Shown one piece after another: positions 44,890 through 52,227 of a stretch of DNA of 64,000 nt. Below the pieces are notes generated by a model. The model was not told the origin of the DNA and ran no database searches. It worked only from the letters and a program-made list of their open reading frames with translations. Made by a program: the position numbers and the translations under genes. The stretch's first letter is position 1, and every line of letters begins with the position of its first letter. The stretch lies in contig NZ_JAFMPS010000005.1 of the NCBI RefSeq assembly GCF_020667895.1, forward strand, positions 1-64,000. Direction: 5' to 3'. This DNA comes from Alcanivorax sp. 1008. GTDB lineage: Bacteria; Pseudomonadota; Gammaproteobacteria; Pseudomonadales; Alcanivoracaceae.

Positions 44890-45422
44890 CAGGATGGCTC
44901 CGGGGATGGCGCCGACGTCGGGGCGGAGAATGCTCCGTTGAGTCCTAGCTGGTAACCGGTGGACATATCAACGAGCGTGGGCTCCATGAGGCCCTCGGGG
45001 ATCTCGTCACCCGGCGTGAGCATTTGGCAGAGGGCCGACCACTGCTGGCGGACGGACGTAAAATCGGCGATACCGTCAGGCTTGGGGTTAGGAAATAGAT
45101 TGCTCCACAAGTACTGGCAGAACAGAGCGCCAACGCCGGCCGGCGCCGCTGTGTTTGATGGTGCCGGCATGGCAACAGCGAGGGCGCCCGCGTCGTCATA
45201 GCCTCTCATTACCCGGAATGGAAAGGCGCGAGTGCCCAGGGAGTACGCAGCAAAGCTATTTACAAGGTAGAGCAGGGCTGGGCCGAGGGGGCCTTCTGCA
45301 TCGCCGCTTACCAGATTTGCCAGGCTTGCCTCCTGTCCATCGACGAAAGCAACGGGCGGAGAGCCGGCCCCGCCAAAGTGGGCGGAATAGGTCGCGCTGA
45401 TAATCTCTCCGAAGCTGGCCAT
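44889..45422 (-). CDS. Unknown 177-aa protein, first gene of the dotM operon
   Basis: A small soluble protein opening MASFGEIISATYSAHFGG, with a proline-rich C terminus (SAPTSAPSPEPS). No domain was recognised. It starts the minus-strand operon that runs to 36582. AAGGA lies just upstream of the start, and the divergent promoter region with a CTGTATACAG palindrome follows. Confidence 0.65.
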   Translation of the reverse strand: MASFGEIISATYSAHFGGAGSPPVAFVDGQEASLANLVSGDAEGPLGPALLYLVNSFAAYSLGTRAFPFRVMRGYDDAGALAVAMPAPSNTAAPAGVGALFCQYLWSNLFPNPKPDGIADFTSVRQQWSALCQMLTPGDEIPEGLMEPTLVDMSTGYQLGLNGAFSAPTSAPSPEPS

Positions 45423-45441
45423 GAAGTATTCCTTAAATCCT

Positions 45442-45451
45442 CTGTATACAG
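45442..45451. promoter_or_regulatory. Palindrome in the divergent promoter at 45.4 kb
   Basis: CTGTATACAG is a perfect 10-base palindrome followed by TATATT, between the divergent genes at 45422 and 45490. It differs from the ACGGGA element, and its half-site spacing does not fit a LexA box. Confidence 0.35.
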
Positions 45452-45489
45452 TATATTCTAATGAATGACCAAGGGTTTACAAGATAGCA

Positions 45490-45984
45490 ATGCCTATGAA
45501 TTTCACAGCAGAGGACCAGTGGCGGGTGGGCCTGTGGGTCTCAATGGCGGCAGCCAAGGGGCTTATTGACGATATGGTCGATTGTTCGATCTATGGCGCT
45601 TTCCCTCTTATGTCGATGAACGCCTCGGCTGGTGCTGGGCTGGCGCTAAATACGATTGAGGAGCCTGCCCGCCCGGTGCTGACGTTCCCTCTGGGGCTTG
45701 AGTGGCTCGTTTCGCTTCCATGGCGACGCCTTGTGCTGTGTGAGGAGGGATTGTTTCTAGTTGGATTGACCAGCACAGGTGCACCTTTCGGCTTCGGATT
45801 GAGGCTCGATCGGGCGGCCAGGGCTGTATTTAATCGGGCACCGGCTGTGGCCGATTTAGGCGTAATGCGCCCAACAAAAAGAAACGAAAAAGTGATATGG
45901 GGCTGGAAGGGCAAGCGTGTTCTCACTCTCGAAAACCGAGGGGCTGCGCCGTTAGTGCAGGCTATTGATTCACTAACAGGATGA
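45490..45984 (+). CDS. Unknown 164-aa protein
   Basis: The protein has several mildly hydrophobic beta-like segments (LVLCEEGLFLVGLTSTGAPFGFGL) but no clear signal peptide. Start context is weak; a second ATG lies two codons later. It is the first of three coupled genes, diverging from the dotM operon. Function unknown. Confidence 0.6.
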   Translation: MPMNFTAEDQWRVGLWVSMAAAKGLIDDMVDCSIYGAFPLMSMNASAGAGLALNTIEEPARPVLTFPLGLEWLVSLPWRRLVLCEEGLFLVGLTSTGAPFGFGLRLDRAARAVFNRAPAVADLGVMRPTKRNEKVIWGWKGKRVLTLENRGAAPLVQAIDSLTG

Positions 45985-45991
45985 GATTGCG

Positions 45992-46351
45992 ATGACTGTA
46001 AAAGATATTGGTGGCGTGACTGGCTTGATCGGCAAGGAGCCCGCTCGAGCGGCCGGAAAGGCCCTTGAGATGAGGCAGGATAGCCCCGTGGCGCCCGCTA
46101 AGATGATCGCTGGGCTGGATATGTTGAAGGGGTCGAGCCTGGACCGTGCAGCGCAGATTCCGCTCGCCCGCGATGCGCTTCCGCATATTACATACATCGC
46201 GGCTGGCGGCGGGGTTACTGGTGAGGCGGCTAAGTATGCGACCAAAAAACTTATCGAGGCGCGGACGCCTCGAGCTGAGCGCGAGGATCTGTCTGTCGCG
46301 TACGAGCGCTCGGTTGGTGTGATGAACGGACCAGGAGTGCCGCCACAGTGA
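45992..46351 (+). CDS. Unknown 119-aa protein
   Basis: A small soluble protein (MTVKDIGGVTGLIGKEPARA) with one moderately hydrophobic helix (LPHITYIAAGGGVTGEA). It lies seven bases after the previous gene and overlaps the next by four (GTGA). No family was recognised. Confidence 0.6.
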   Translation: MTVKDIGGVTGLIGKEPARAAGKALEMRQDSPVAPAKMIAGLDMLKGSSLDRAAQIPLARDALPHITYIAAGGGVTGEAAKYATKKLIEARTPRAEREDLSVAYERSVGVMNGPGVPPQ

Positions 46352-46938
46352 CTGCTTTCGTTAAGCCTGTTCGCGGCGCGTCCTTTTGCTTTGTTGACGG
46401 GTCTTGGCCGGATTTCCGATCTCATCTTGCTAAGTCGCTCGATAAGCGGAAAAAGACGCTTTATAACCAGCTTCTAAAGGTCATGGACGGGGAGTCGGTG
46501 GAGGAGGAGAAGCTCTACGCCAACCAGGCAAAGGCTTTCGCAGCTGCCATTGCCGTCCTTTCGTGGCATCGACGCCTTGCCTCGGGCAAACGAGGGTCAG
46601 CTCACAAGTCTTTGATGAAAATGATTGTCAGGCCTACGCCATCGGCATGGACTACGCTTTCTGTGGACTACGCGCAGGCATCTCTGGTTCGCGACAAAAA
46701 GACCGGGATTATCGTGGTTAACAAGCCCGCCGAAAAAGACGGAGACTGTCTGCTTCTCGATGCCTACATCGATGCGCTCAGCGCGGTCCACTTTCACAAC
46801 TCATCTGGAGGGGCCTTTCTGTTCGAAGGGCGCCAGCTGATCAACGTAGGGTGGCAAAGAGGCCGGAAAAAGTTCGACGTCAGAGCTCTGCTGCGTGAGC
46901 CTTATAGGTTGATTCGCGCTCCCTCAGTTGCTCGCTGA
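46348..46938 (+). CDS. Unknown 196-aa protein (GTG start)
   Basis: The GTG at 46348 overlaps the previous stop codon, which decides the start. The protein is basic and mixed alpha/beta. No motif was identified. Its end overlaps the convergent endonuclease I gene by 15 bases. Confidence 0.6.
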   Translation: MTAFVKPVRGASFCFVDGSWPDFRSHLAKSLDKRKKTLYNQLLKVMDGESVEEEKLYANQAKAFAAAIAVLSWHRRLASGKRGSAHKSLMKMIVRPTPSAWTTLSVDYAQASLVRDKKTGIIVVNKPAEKDGDCLLLDAYIDALSAVHFHNSSGGAFLFEGRQLINVGWQRGRKKFDVRALLREPYRLIRAPSVAR

Positions 46939-47745
46939 GGTAGCGCATCCCCGAGCGACGTAGGGGTTTCGATTCCCTTGTACGGCCTCGATCCTAGTGT
47001 CAATAAGGCACTCAACGTCCGAAACAGGGTCTTCCTGATCCCATCGTTTTAGCATGCTGATCATGTCATCAGGAATTAAGACCCGATGAGTGGTCATCAT
47101 GTAAAAATGGACCCTCGCCACATCACCCCTTACGGTCAGGGGCGGCTCTACAACCTGATCGTAGACCTCGAAGTCGCACTGGCCAAAATGTCTCGGCTCT
47201 CCACGTACAATACCAAATCGATAGTTGCTCCGTTTTAGATTGACGTAGCCGATCGCTGGCCGCAGGTTATGAAGGTCAAACGCGGCTTTTTGAAAGTCGG
47301 GATCGTTGGATTCACAATAATCGCGCCCAGACTCCCAGCATGACCGCCCCGCGCCGATCCAGGAGGCCGGGACAATGTGCTCAGCCTCCGTCCGCCAGCT
47401 TCGCTGCCCCATGCTGCTGTCGGTGTATTGGCATCCGGCGAGATCTGGCTGGCGGGATTCATACTTGCAACCGCAGTAAAACGTACGCGGCGAGACCTCC
47501 CATATCCGGTACATCTTGGTTTTGGCGTCCGTCCATGTGTTTGGGTATCTGACATGCTGGCGGATGGGTGGCGTTGGCTTCCAGTTGGGCAGAGACTCGG
47601 ATGTCTCGCGCTGTACTTGCCGTATCAGCTCTTTGATGGCATCAACCGGGGTGAGTCGGTGTCCTGTAACGGCGGCCGTGATCTGCATCAGAAACAGTGA
47701 AAGAGCGACAGCGATGAGGACTCCAATCCAGACATTGCGATTCAT
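46924..47745 (-). CDS. Endonuclease I family periplasmic nuclease
   Basis: The 273-aa protein has an N-terminal hydrophobic helix (VWIGVLIAVALSLFLMQITA) as signal or anchor. The EndA/Dns core follows, with FYCGCKY, the beta-beta-alpha metal motif EAEHIVPASWI (H123), and DLHNLRPAIGYVNLKRSNY. Several cysteines suggest disulfides, as in secreted Dns enzymes. Such nucleases degrade DNA without sequence specificity. Inside a conjugation region it may clear extracellular DNA or affect competing DNA uptake, but that is inference. Confidence 0.85.
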   Translation of the reverse strand: MNRNVWIGVLIAVALSLFLMQITAAVTGHRLTPVDAIKELIRQVQRETSESLPNWKPTPPIRQHVRYPNTWTDAKTKMYRIWEVSPRTFYCGCKYESRQPDLAGCQYTDSSMGQRSWRTEAEHIVPASWIGAGRSCWESGRDYCESNDPDFQKAAFDLHNLRPAIGYVNLKRSNYRFGIVRGEPRHFGQCDFEVYDQVVEPPLTVRGDVARVHFYMMTTHRVLIPDDMISMLKRWDQEDPVSDVECLIDTRIEAVQGNRNPYVARGCATSASN

Positions 47746-47760
47746 GTTGTGCCTTTTTTA

Positions 47761-47786
47761 TCCCGTAGTATGTACTATATAATAGA
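47761..47786. promoter_or_regulatory. Palindromic promoter/operator element, copy E
   Basis: TCCCGT, 14 bases, AATAGA. On the minus strand CATACT abuts ACGGGATA 16 bases before the endonuclease start. The right arm is degenerate. Confidence 0.5.
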
Positions 47787-47816
47787 CAAAATAGATGCTG
47801 TCTGGAAGAATGAAAG

Positions 47817-47851
47817 ATATCCACAGAATCGGTGGAAAACCTTGTGGACAA
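47817..47851. other. Pair of inverted DnaA-box-like sequences
   Basis: ATATCCACA at 47817-47825, and TTGTCCACA on the opposite strand at 47851-47843. Each differs by one base from TTATCCACA. No Rep gene or iterons are adjacent, so an origin is not claimed. Confidence 0.3.
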
Positions 47852-47898
47852 CTGCTCTGGGAGTCGGAGCTGCAAGCCAAACACAGAATGGGTGATTT

Positions 47899-48120
47899 AT
47901 GATCAGTGCCGTCCAAGAACCCCAAGTCGTGATATACAAGCTCGACCCCCGGGATGCCATTACGGTAGATCCGGCGGCCAATCTACTCCATCAGGACCCG
48001 GAGTGCCCGGCGGCTGCGGGTGCGCGATGGCCTCTGATGAAAGATACTCTGCCGGATATCGCGGTAATGGAAGGCCCTCATTGGTGCCCCGCCTGCTCCG
48101 GCCGGCACCGCTCGGTGTAA
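47899..48120 (+). CDS. Small 73-aa protein with C-terminal cysteine pair
   Basis: A soluble protein, acidic in its first part, with HQDPECPAAAG and WCPACSGRH near the end (a CxxC plus an upstream Cys and His), so metal binding is possible. A longer overlapping frame exists but has poor composition. It precedes two further coupled genes. Confidence 0.55.
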   Translation: MISAVQEPQVVIYKLDPRDAITVDPAANLLHQDPECPAAAGARWPLMKDTLPDIAVMEGPHWCPACSGRHRSV

Positions 48121-48129
48121 GGAGGTGTT

Positions 48130-48429
48130 ATGAAGAAGGCCCAGATCGACATTCTTACTGGCGGTAACGCGGCATTGATTCCGTCGGTCGAGGCAATCGC
48201 TGCCATGCCTCCGGTGCCAGGGGAGCAGGTTATCCCTGTTGCGGAGGCTGACGCACATCTGCGCCTAGCCGGCGTCAAGAAGACGCCAGAGGACAAGATT
48301 GTCGACACCATGGCCGATCTAGGCTGGAGCGGACCTCAAATGGAGGCGCTGCTTAAGCTCAGATTCCCTGAGTCTTTCCGGGCTAATCTCGGTGATGAGA
48401 TTGGCGACATCGGGTCATTGTCCGAGTAG
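48130..48429 (+). CDS. Unknown 99-aa protein upstream of the Fic-like gene
   Basis: A strong AAGGAGG ribosome site decides the start. The protein is acidic and helical at its C terminus (GWSGPQMEALLKLRFPESF). Fic toxins are often preceded by a small antitoxin, but the inhibitory (S/T)xxxE(G/N) motif was not found, so an antitoxin role is not supported by sequence. It ends four bases before the Fic-like gene. Confidence 0.6.
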   Translation: MKKAQIDILTGGNAALIPSVEAIAAMPPVPGEQVIPVAEADAHLRLAGVKKTPEDKIVDTMADLGWSGPQMEALLKLRFPESFRANLGDEIGDIGSLSE

Positions 48430-48433
48430 CCCC

Positions 48434-49321
48434 ATGACGATAGACGTCGCATCACGCAAAAGAGAGTTACTTCAGCGGGTCAGGTCCCGCGTTCAGCGTG
48501 GAGTGCCAGAGGGGAATCTGGACCTGGCCCATCTCAAATCTATTCATCAGCACATCTTTGACGGGGTTTACTCCGACGCCGGGGAGACCCGAAAGGAACC
48601 AGGTAGTTTCAAGGGGCATCCGTCGGTCCCTGCCGAGGGCCTGGAAAAAGCGCTGCAGAAACGGCTTCGCCGGCTTCGCGACGCTGGGTATCTCGAAGGG
48701 ACTCGAAATAAAGATGAGCTGATTAACGAGGTGGCAGATCTATACGTCGACCTCAATGGCGCAGCGCCATTTCGCATGGGTGGGACGCTGGCCACCAGCT
48801 TATTTATTCGCGGTGTCGCGTTACGTCTTGGCGTGGACGTTGACCTGACCCATGTAAACCAGGCGCAACTGGACTTTGCTATTTCTCAGGCTCTCGCAGG
48901 CCGCAAGGATGGCATCAGGGATCTTATCTCGCAGAGCGCCACGACAGCAGATTGGGTGAATACAGCCCCCCCGTCGGTTGCAGGGCCTCAGGCCGGCGCT
49001 GATGATATTCGAGCGGAACCAATGCTGGCGGCTCGGCACGGTGCTTTCCAGAGCGATGATGCGAGAACAGCGGCGATCACCTTGGCGGCGATGGTAAAGG
49101 TCATACTCTCTGAGATTGGTGCTGACGACGCGCCTAAGAAGGATAAGCAGGCCCTGTTCGAGTCTCTAAAGGCTGATGCTGCTCAGCTGGTGAAATACCC
49201 GGATGTGCTTCGCGAAAGGATCATCCTCTTGGCTGAAGACGCCAAGATGGTTCGAAAGAAAAACGTCGCGCCCAAGTATGACGGTGGCATCGAATTTACA
49301 TTGGGCCACCCCAAAATCTAA
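48434..49321 (+). CDS. Fic-fold protein with destroyed catalytic motif
   Basis: The 295-aa protein shows the Fic core. LKSIHQHIFDGVYSDAGETR at 35-53 matches the pattern (I)H..(L/I)F..VY.WAGE.R. A later helix, ADLYVDLNGAAPFRMGGTLA at 101-120, occupies the place of the HPFx(D/E)GNGR loop. The catalytic His is Ala (A111), P112-F113-R114 remain, and GNGR is replaced by GGTL. AMPylation activity is therefore not expected. The C-terminal 150 residues are helical and unidentified. The start at 48434 follows the previous stop closely. Confidence 0.7.
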   Translation: MTIDVASRKRELLQRVRSRVQRGVPEGNLDLAHLKSIHQHIFDGVYSDAGETRKEPGSFKGHPSVPAEGLEKALQKRLRRLRDAGYLEGTRNKDELINEVADLYVDLNGAAPFRMGGTLATSLFIRGVALRLGVDVDLTHVNQAQLDFAISQALAGRKDGIRDLISQSATTADWVNTAPPSVAGPQAGADDIRAEPMLAARHGAFQSDDARTAAITLAAMVKVILSEIGADDAPKKDKQALFESLKADAAQLVKYPDVLRERIILLAEDAKMVRKKNVAPKYDGGIEFTLGHPKI

Positions 49322-49560
49322 CGCCCAGGTGAATCTCCCTTTTCCCGCCTACTGAACATCCCTACTGAAAATAACCATAATGTGGCCATTTGGCCAAGTT
49401 ATGGTATTTCGGTGGCCACATTATGGTATTCCAGCAGATATTCGCCAAATAATGGTGTTTCGGTGCGTAAAAATGCGCTCGATCATGGGATATTGCCAGT
49501 TCGGAATTAATGTAGAATATGCCGCATGTACGGCCATTTGGGTCAGGCATCACTGAGGTG
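49322..49560. repeat. Intergenic region with 14-base inverted repeat and related direct repeats
   Basis: CCATAATGTGGCCA at 49375-49388 and TGGCCACATTATGG at 49413-49426 are perfect inverted copies. TTATGGTATTTCGGTG, TTATGGTATTCC and AATGGTGTTTCGGTGC are overlapping direct repeats at about 49399, 49421 and 49451. The cluster lies upstream of a putative DNA-binding protein and probably is its operator, or an iteron-like site. No gene is seen here. Confidence 0.55.
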
Positions 49561-49567
49561 GTAGCAG

Positions 49568-50611
49568 ATGAAAGCCAAGAATAGTCGCGGCTCTTTTCGA
49601 AAATGGGAAGGCGAGGATGACCGCACCCTTATTCATCATATCCAGAGCGTGACAATGCCTGCCGCGGCAGCCAAAGAAATGCACCGCAGCCGAGAAGACG
49701 TTTTCCTTCGAACCATGGAAATGGGATTGAGGCTTCGCGGCTGGCGGGATCTTTCGCCTGGGATAGTTGCCGCCGCCGCATCGAGCAAGCCGATCGCCGA
49801 AAGGCTTGCGGTTATTTGTGATGCGGAGCAAGACGCTTACGGGTCGCTTGAATTTCTCGCTCAATTTCTCCGCGTCAGTGAAGAGGATCTGAGTGGTTTT
49901 GCATCCCAGATTGATAAAACTGAAGATTTTAGCGAGAAGCAGGGCAAAGCGCTGTTGAAGATGGCAAAGACTGGGAAGTTTGCCAACTTGAAAGCGTTGG
50001 CAGATGAATGGGGCAGATCGTTCGTAGATGTTGTAACCAAGGCGAATGCCCTGTCAGTTGCCTTGGAGGCTCGAGGCGGCTGGTCGAAGGCTGCGGTGGC
50101 GGCAATGCTGGCCGGTAATGAAATGACTCATCAACAGTTCGCCTATAAATACAAGGTAAGCGAGAAAGAAGTGCGTGTTCGTGATGCGGTTCTTCATCGC
50201 CTGAAGATCCGGCCAGCGATGGACCGCAATTTTGGATTCGGCGTGCAGAGCCGGGAGTCCGTCCGGCGGCACATGGAAACTCTGGACGAATGGTCTGGCA
50301 GGCTGGAGGAGGAGCGGGATGCGCACTTTTCCCAGAAGCTCAAGGAAATCGGGCCGATGTTCGGCATCGTAGATGCTGCCGACGTTTTGGGAGTTGATGC
50401 GCGCTACGCTAAGGCGCTGTGGAGCAAGATGCAGGAAAAGGGGGAAGTGAACCCTATCAAGGCAATTCGACAGCCAGATCCTATTAGTCAGCCTGAGATT
50501 GACGCTGTGAAAAGCATGGTTAAGGACAACCAGTCAACTGCGGCCATAGCCAAGCTGCTGCGTAGAGATGTGGCTTGGATGGATGAGTGGCTCAAGGCTA
50601 ACCCGTTATAG
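49568..50611 (+). CDS. Putative DNA-binding protein with several HTH-like segments
   Basis: The 347-aa soluble, basic-helical protein appears to have an N-terminal Myb/HTH-like unit (FRKWEGEDDRTLIHHIQS, then AAAAKEMHRSREDVFLR). Further HTH-like segments follow (FANLKALADEWGRSFVDVV; MTHQQFAYKYKVSEKEVRVR; QSTAAIAKLLRRDVAWMDEWL). This suggests a regulator or replication-type protein built of repeated HTHs. The inverted repeats upstream fit autoregulation. Family not recognised. Confidence 0.6.
   Translation: MKAKNSRGSFRKWEGEDDRTLIHHIQSVTMPAAAAKEMHRSREDVFLRTMEMGLRLRGWRDLSPGIVAAAASSKPIAERLAVICDAEQDAYGSLEFLAQFLRVSEEDLSGFASQIDKTEDFSEKQGKALLKMAKTGKFANLKALADEWGRSFVDVVTKANALSVALEARGGWSKAAVAAMLAGNEMTHQQFAYKYKVSEKEVRVRDAVLHRLKIRPAMDRNFGFGVQSRESVRRHMETLDEWSGRLEEERDAHFSQKLKEIGPMFGIVDAADVLGVDARYAKALWSKMQEKGEVNPIKAIRQPDPISQPEIDAVKSMVKDNQSTAAIAKLLRRDVAWMDEWLKANPL
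50026..50040 (+). other. Ter-like sequence (candidate Tus-binding site)
   Basis: AGATGTTGTAACCAA contains the ATGTTGTAAC core of the Escherichia coli Ter consensus AGNATGTTGTAAYKAA, but has mismatches outside it. It lies inside a coding region and could be chance. It is noted because a Tus homologue is encoded at 62982. Confidence 0.25.
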
Positions 50612-50627
50612 GGCGGATACTCAGGGA

Positions 50628-51296
50628 TCACGGTGAGAAGCTGGCATCACTCGCAGGGCTATCATCGTGAATCCTGGCTTGCTTGCGAGCCAGCAGGTCA
50701 TCTTTCAATCGATTGATTTCAGACTGCAGGCCGTGACGTCGAAGGTCATCGAGCGTGTTGCCCATCAGCTGCCACCGGTCACCATTCAAAGCGTGCACCT
50801 GGAAGTTCAGCTCATCCGATTCCTCAGATGACTCGAATACGGTGACGCGGAATGTTTTGCCACGATGTTCGATTTCCTGTTCCAGCCGAATCGGTTTCCA
50901 CCAGTTATGCTTGTCGCTGAGGTGATCGATTCTGTCGCGCATGTCGTTGAGTGATAGCACGCACAGCTCCCCCATGACAGCGTCCGCTCCATCCGCCGGG
51001 GTGACGGCAGGATCCGGGCGTGCAACCACGGCAAGCCGCCAGGCGCCGTTGCAATCTGTCAGGCACAAAAAATGATCCCGCTGCCAGGCGCCCTGGGGGA
51101 AATGCTTACTCGCTTCCCTGAGTGTGACCGCCTTGCCCATCAGGCAATCAATGTCGGATTCGCCGGTATGAAACGGATCCCGGGCGTCGAGCTTCTCCTT
51201 CATCTCGATAATGAGCTGCTCGATCTGGTCAAGGCCCAGCGTATCAAGGCAAACGGCGATTCTGGATTCTGGGCGGTCGGTCATGGATGTCACCAT
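50628..51296 (-). CDS. Unknown 222-aa protein
   Basis: A soluble acidic protein with a predicted beta core (FRVTVFESSEESDELNFQVHALNGDRW) and a C-terminal helix rich in K and R. The ATG at 51296 overlaps the upstream stop (TAATG); a second ATG lies four codons later. It is co-transcribed with the upstream gene away from the 52-63 kb operon. Confidence 0.6.
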   Translation of the reverse strand: MVTSMTDRPESRIAVCLDTLGLDQIEQLIIEMKEKLDARDPFHTGESDIDCLMGKAVTLREASKHFPQGAWQRDHFLCLTDCNGAWRLAVVARPDPAVTPADGADAVMGELCVLSLNDMRDRIDHLSDKHNWWKPIRLEQEIEHRGKTFRVTVFESSEESDELNFQVHALNGDRWQLMGNTLDDLRRHGLQSEINRLKDDLLARKQARIHDDSPASDASFSP

Positions 51297-52150
51297 TATT
51301 CGGCGTGGATGAGGACGGTGCCGATCGCGCGCTGGCTCGCGATGTAGTCACGTTCAACCTGCCTGGCCAGGCCCGGATCAGACTTGACGCGCAGGACAGC
51401 CTCTTTGGTGAGCGGATTGTAGGTGGCGATTCGAGGGCCGCCAGAGGAAACAATCAGCTTGACCAGAAGCAGTGGTAGCCGGGTAGCGAACCGGGAGGTA
51501 GGTGCCAGGCGAGCGATATCCCAATAGCGCGGCTCGGACAGCCGGCCGGCTGGCTCCCCTCGATCTTTGTTCAGCACCGAAGGTGGGACGGAGAACACAA
51601 GCGTTTGCAGGACCGTGTGGCGCTTGTCGAGCCTGGCCGCGCCTGCAACTGCAGCTGTGATTTCGCCAATGACCACCCACTTGGGATATTGCAGGGCTGC
51701 CGAGAACAGAACCGGTTTCGCCGGCGGCAAATTCTCGTACATGGTCAGGCCCAGCTGCGCACCGGTAACAATCACCGTGGCGACACCTTCATCCAGATCC
51801 TCGAACACCAGGTGGGAATAATGCGGCCCCAACACGGTAGTCAGCTGCTGGCGGTCATAGGCGGTAGCGTCAAGATGATGCGAGTGGGTGGCGGGCTCCC
51901 AGGAGATCGCATCACCAAAGGCGTGATGCAGGGCCGGACCGATCTCTTTTGAGTATCCCTTCCATAACCGAGCATGCCGGCCACGAATACCCCGTCGCTC
52001 GCCGGTTGCGCGCGAAATCACGCAAATGCGGCTGCCACCCGGGAGGCCGAGCTCCATGCTCAGAGTCCTGAGCGCCTGAGGCAAGGCCTTGCCAGCCCCA
52101 GAGAATCGGTCGAAAGCCCTGATTGGCAGGATGTCGCGATGGGTGTCCAT
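51296..52150 (-). CDS. Unknown protein of about 284 aa, divergent from the 52 kb operon
   Basis: A soluble mixed alpha/beta protein with segments such as SRICVISRATGERRGIRG and LVFEDLDEGVATVIVTGAQLGLTMYE. No family was recognised. The frame opens at 52189, inside the palindromic promoter, so a later start is likely: the ATG at 52150 has GGA about six bases upstream, and 52156 is an alternative. It shares its promoter region with the ice-nucleation-like gene, so both may be controlled together. Confidence 0.6.
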   Translation of the reverse strand: MDTHRDILPIRAFDRFSGAGKALPQALRTLSMELGLPGGSRICVISRATGERRGIRGRHARLWKGYSKEIGPALHHAFGDAISWEPATHSHHLDATAYDRQQLTTVLGPHYSHLVFEDLDEGVATVIVTGAQLGLTMYENLPPAKPVLFSAALQYPKWVVIGEITAAVAGAARLDKRHTVLQTLVFSVPPSVLNKDRGEPAGRLSEPRYWDIARLAPTSRFATRLPLLLVKLIVSSGGPRIATYNPLTKEAVLRVKSDPGLARQVERDYIASQRAIGTVLIHAE

Positions 52151-52160
52151 GGCCATTCCG

Positions 52161-52197
52161 TTGTCTAAGTCCCGTGTAGAGTATATCATACGGGATA
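52161..52197. promoter_or_regulatory. Bidirectional promoter with palindromic element, copy F
   Basis: The best copy: TCCCGT at 52170-52175, 14 bases, ACGGGA at 52190-52195. On the plus strand TTGTCT (52161-52166), a 17-base spacer and TATCAT (52184-52189) form a good sigma-70-like promoter. On the minus strand TATACT lies in the same 14-base core. The two promoters overlap, so they could be mutually exclusive. Confidence 0.6.
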
Positions 52198-52227
52198 TAA
52201 GGTAAAAGCCACCGTTAGGAGCCGCCC

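Noticed and set aside
45442-45451. LexA box
   Set aside because: CTGTATACAG has only two bases between CTGT-like arms, whereas a LexA site needs CTGT-N8-ACAG.
47832-48167. A 111-codon frame overlapping the 73-aa gene
   Set aside because: Its composition looks random, and it overlaps the strong ribosome site and start of the next gene. The 47899 frame is more protein-like.
48130-48429. Fic antitoxin
   Set aside because: The (S/T)xxxE(G/N) inhibitory motif is not present, and the neighbouring Fic protein appears inactive, so an antitoxin would not be needed.
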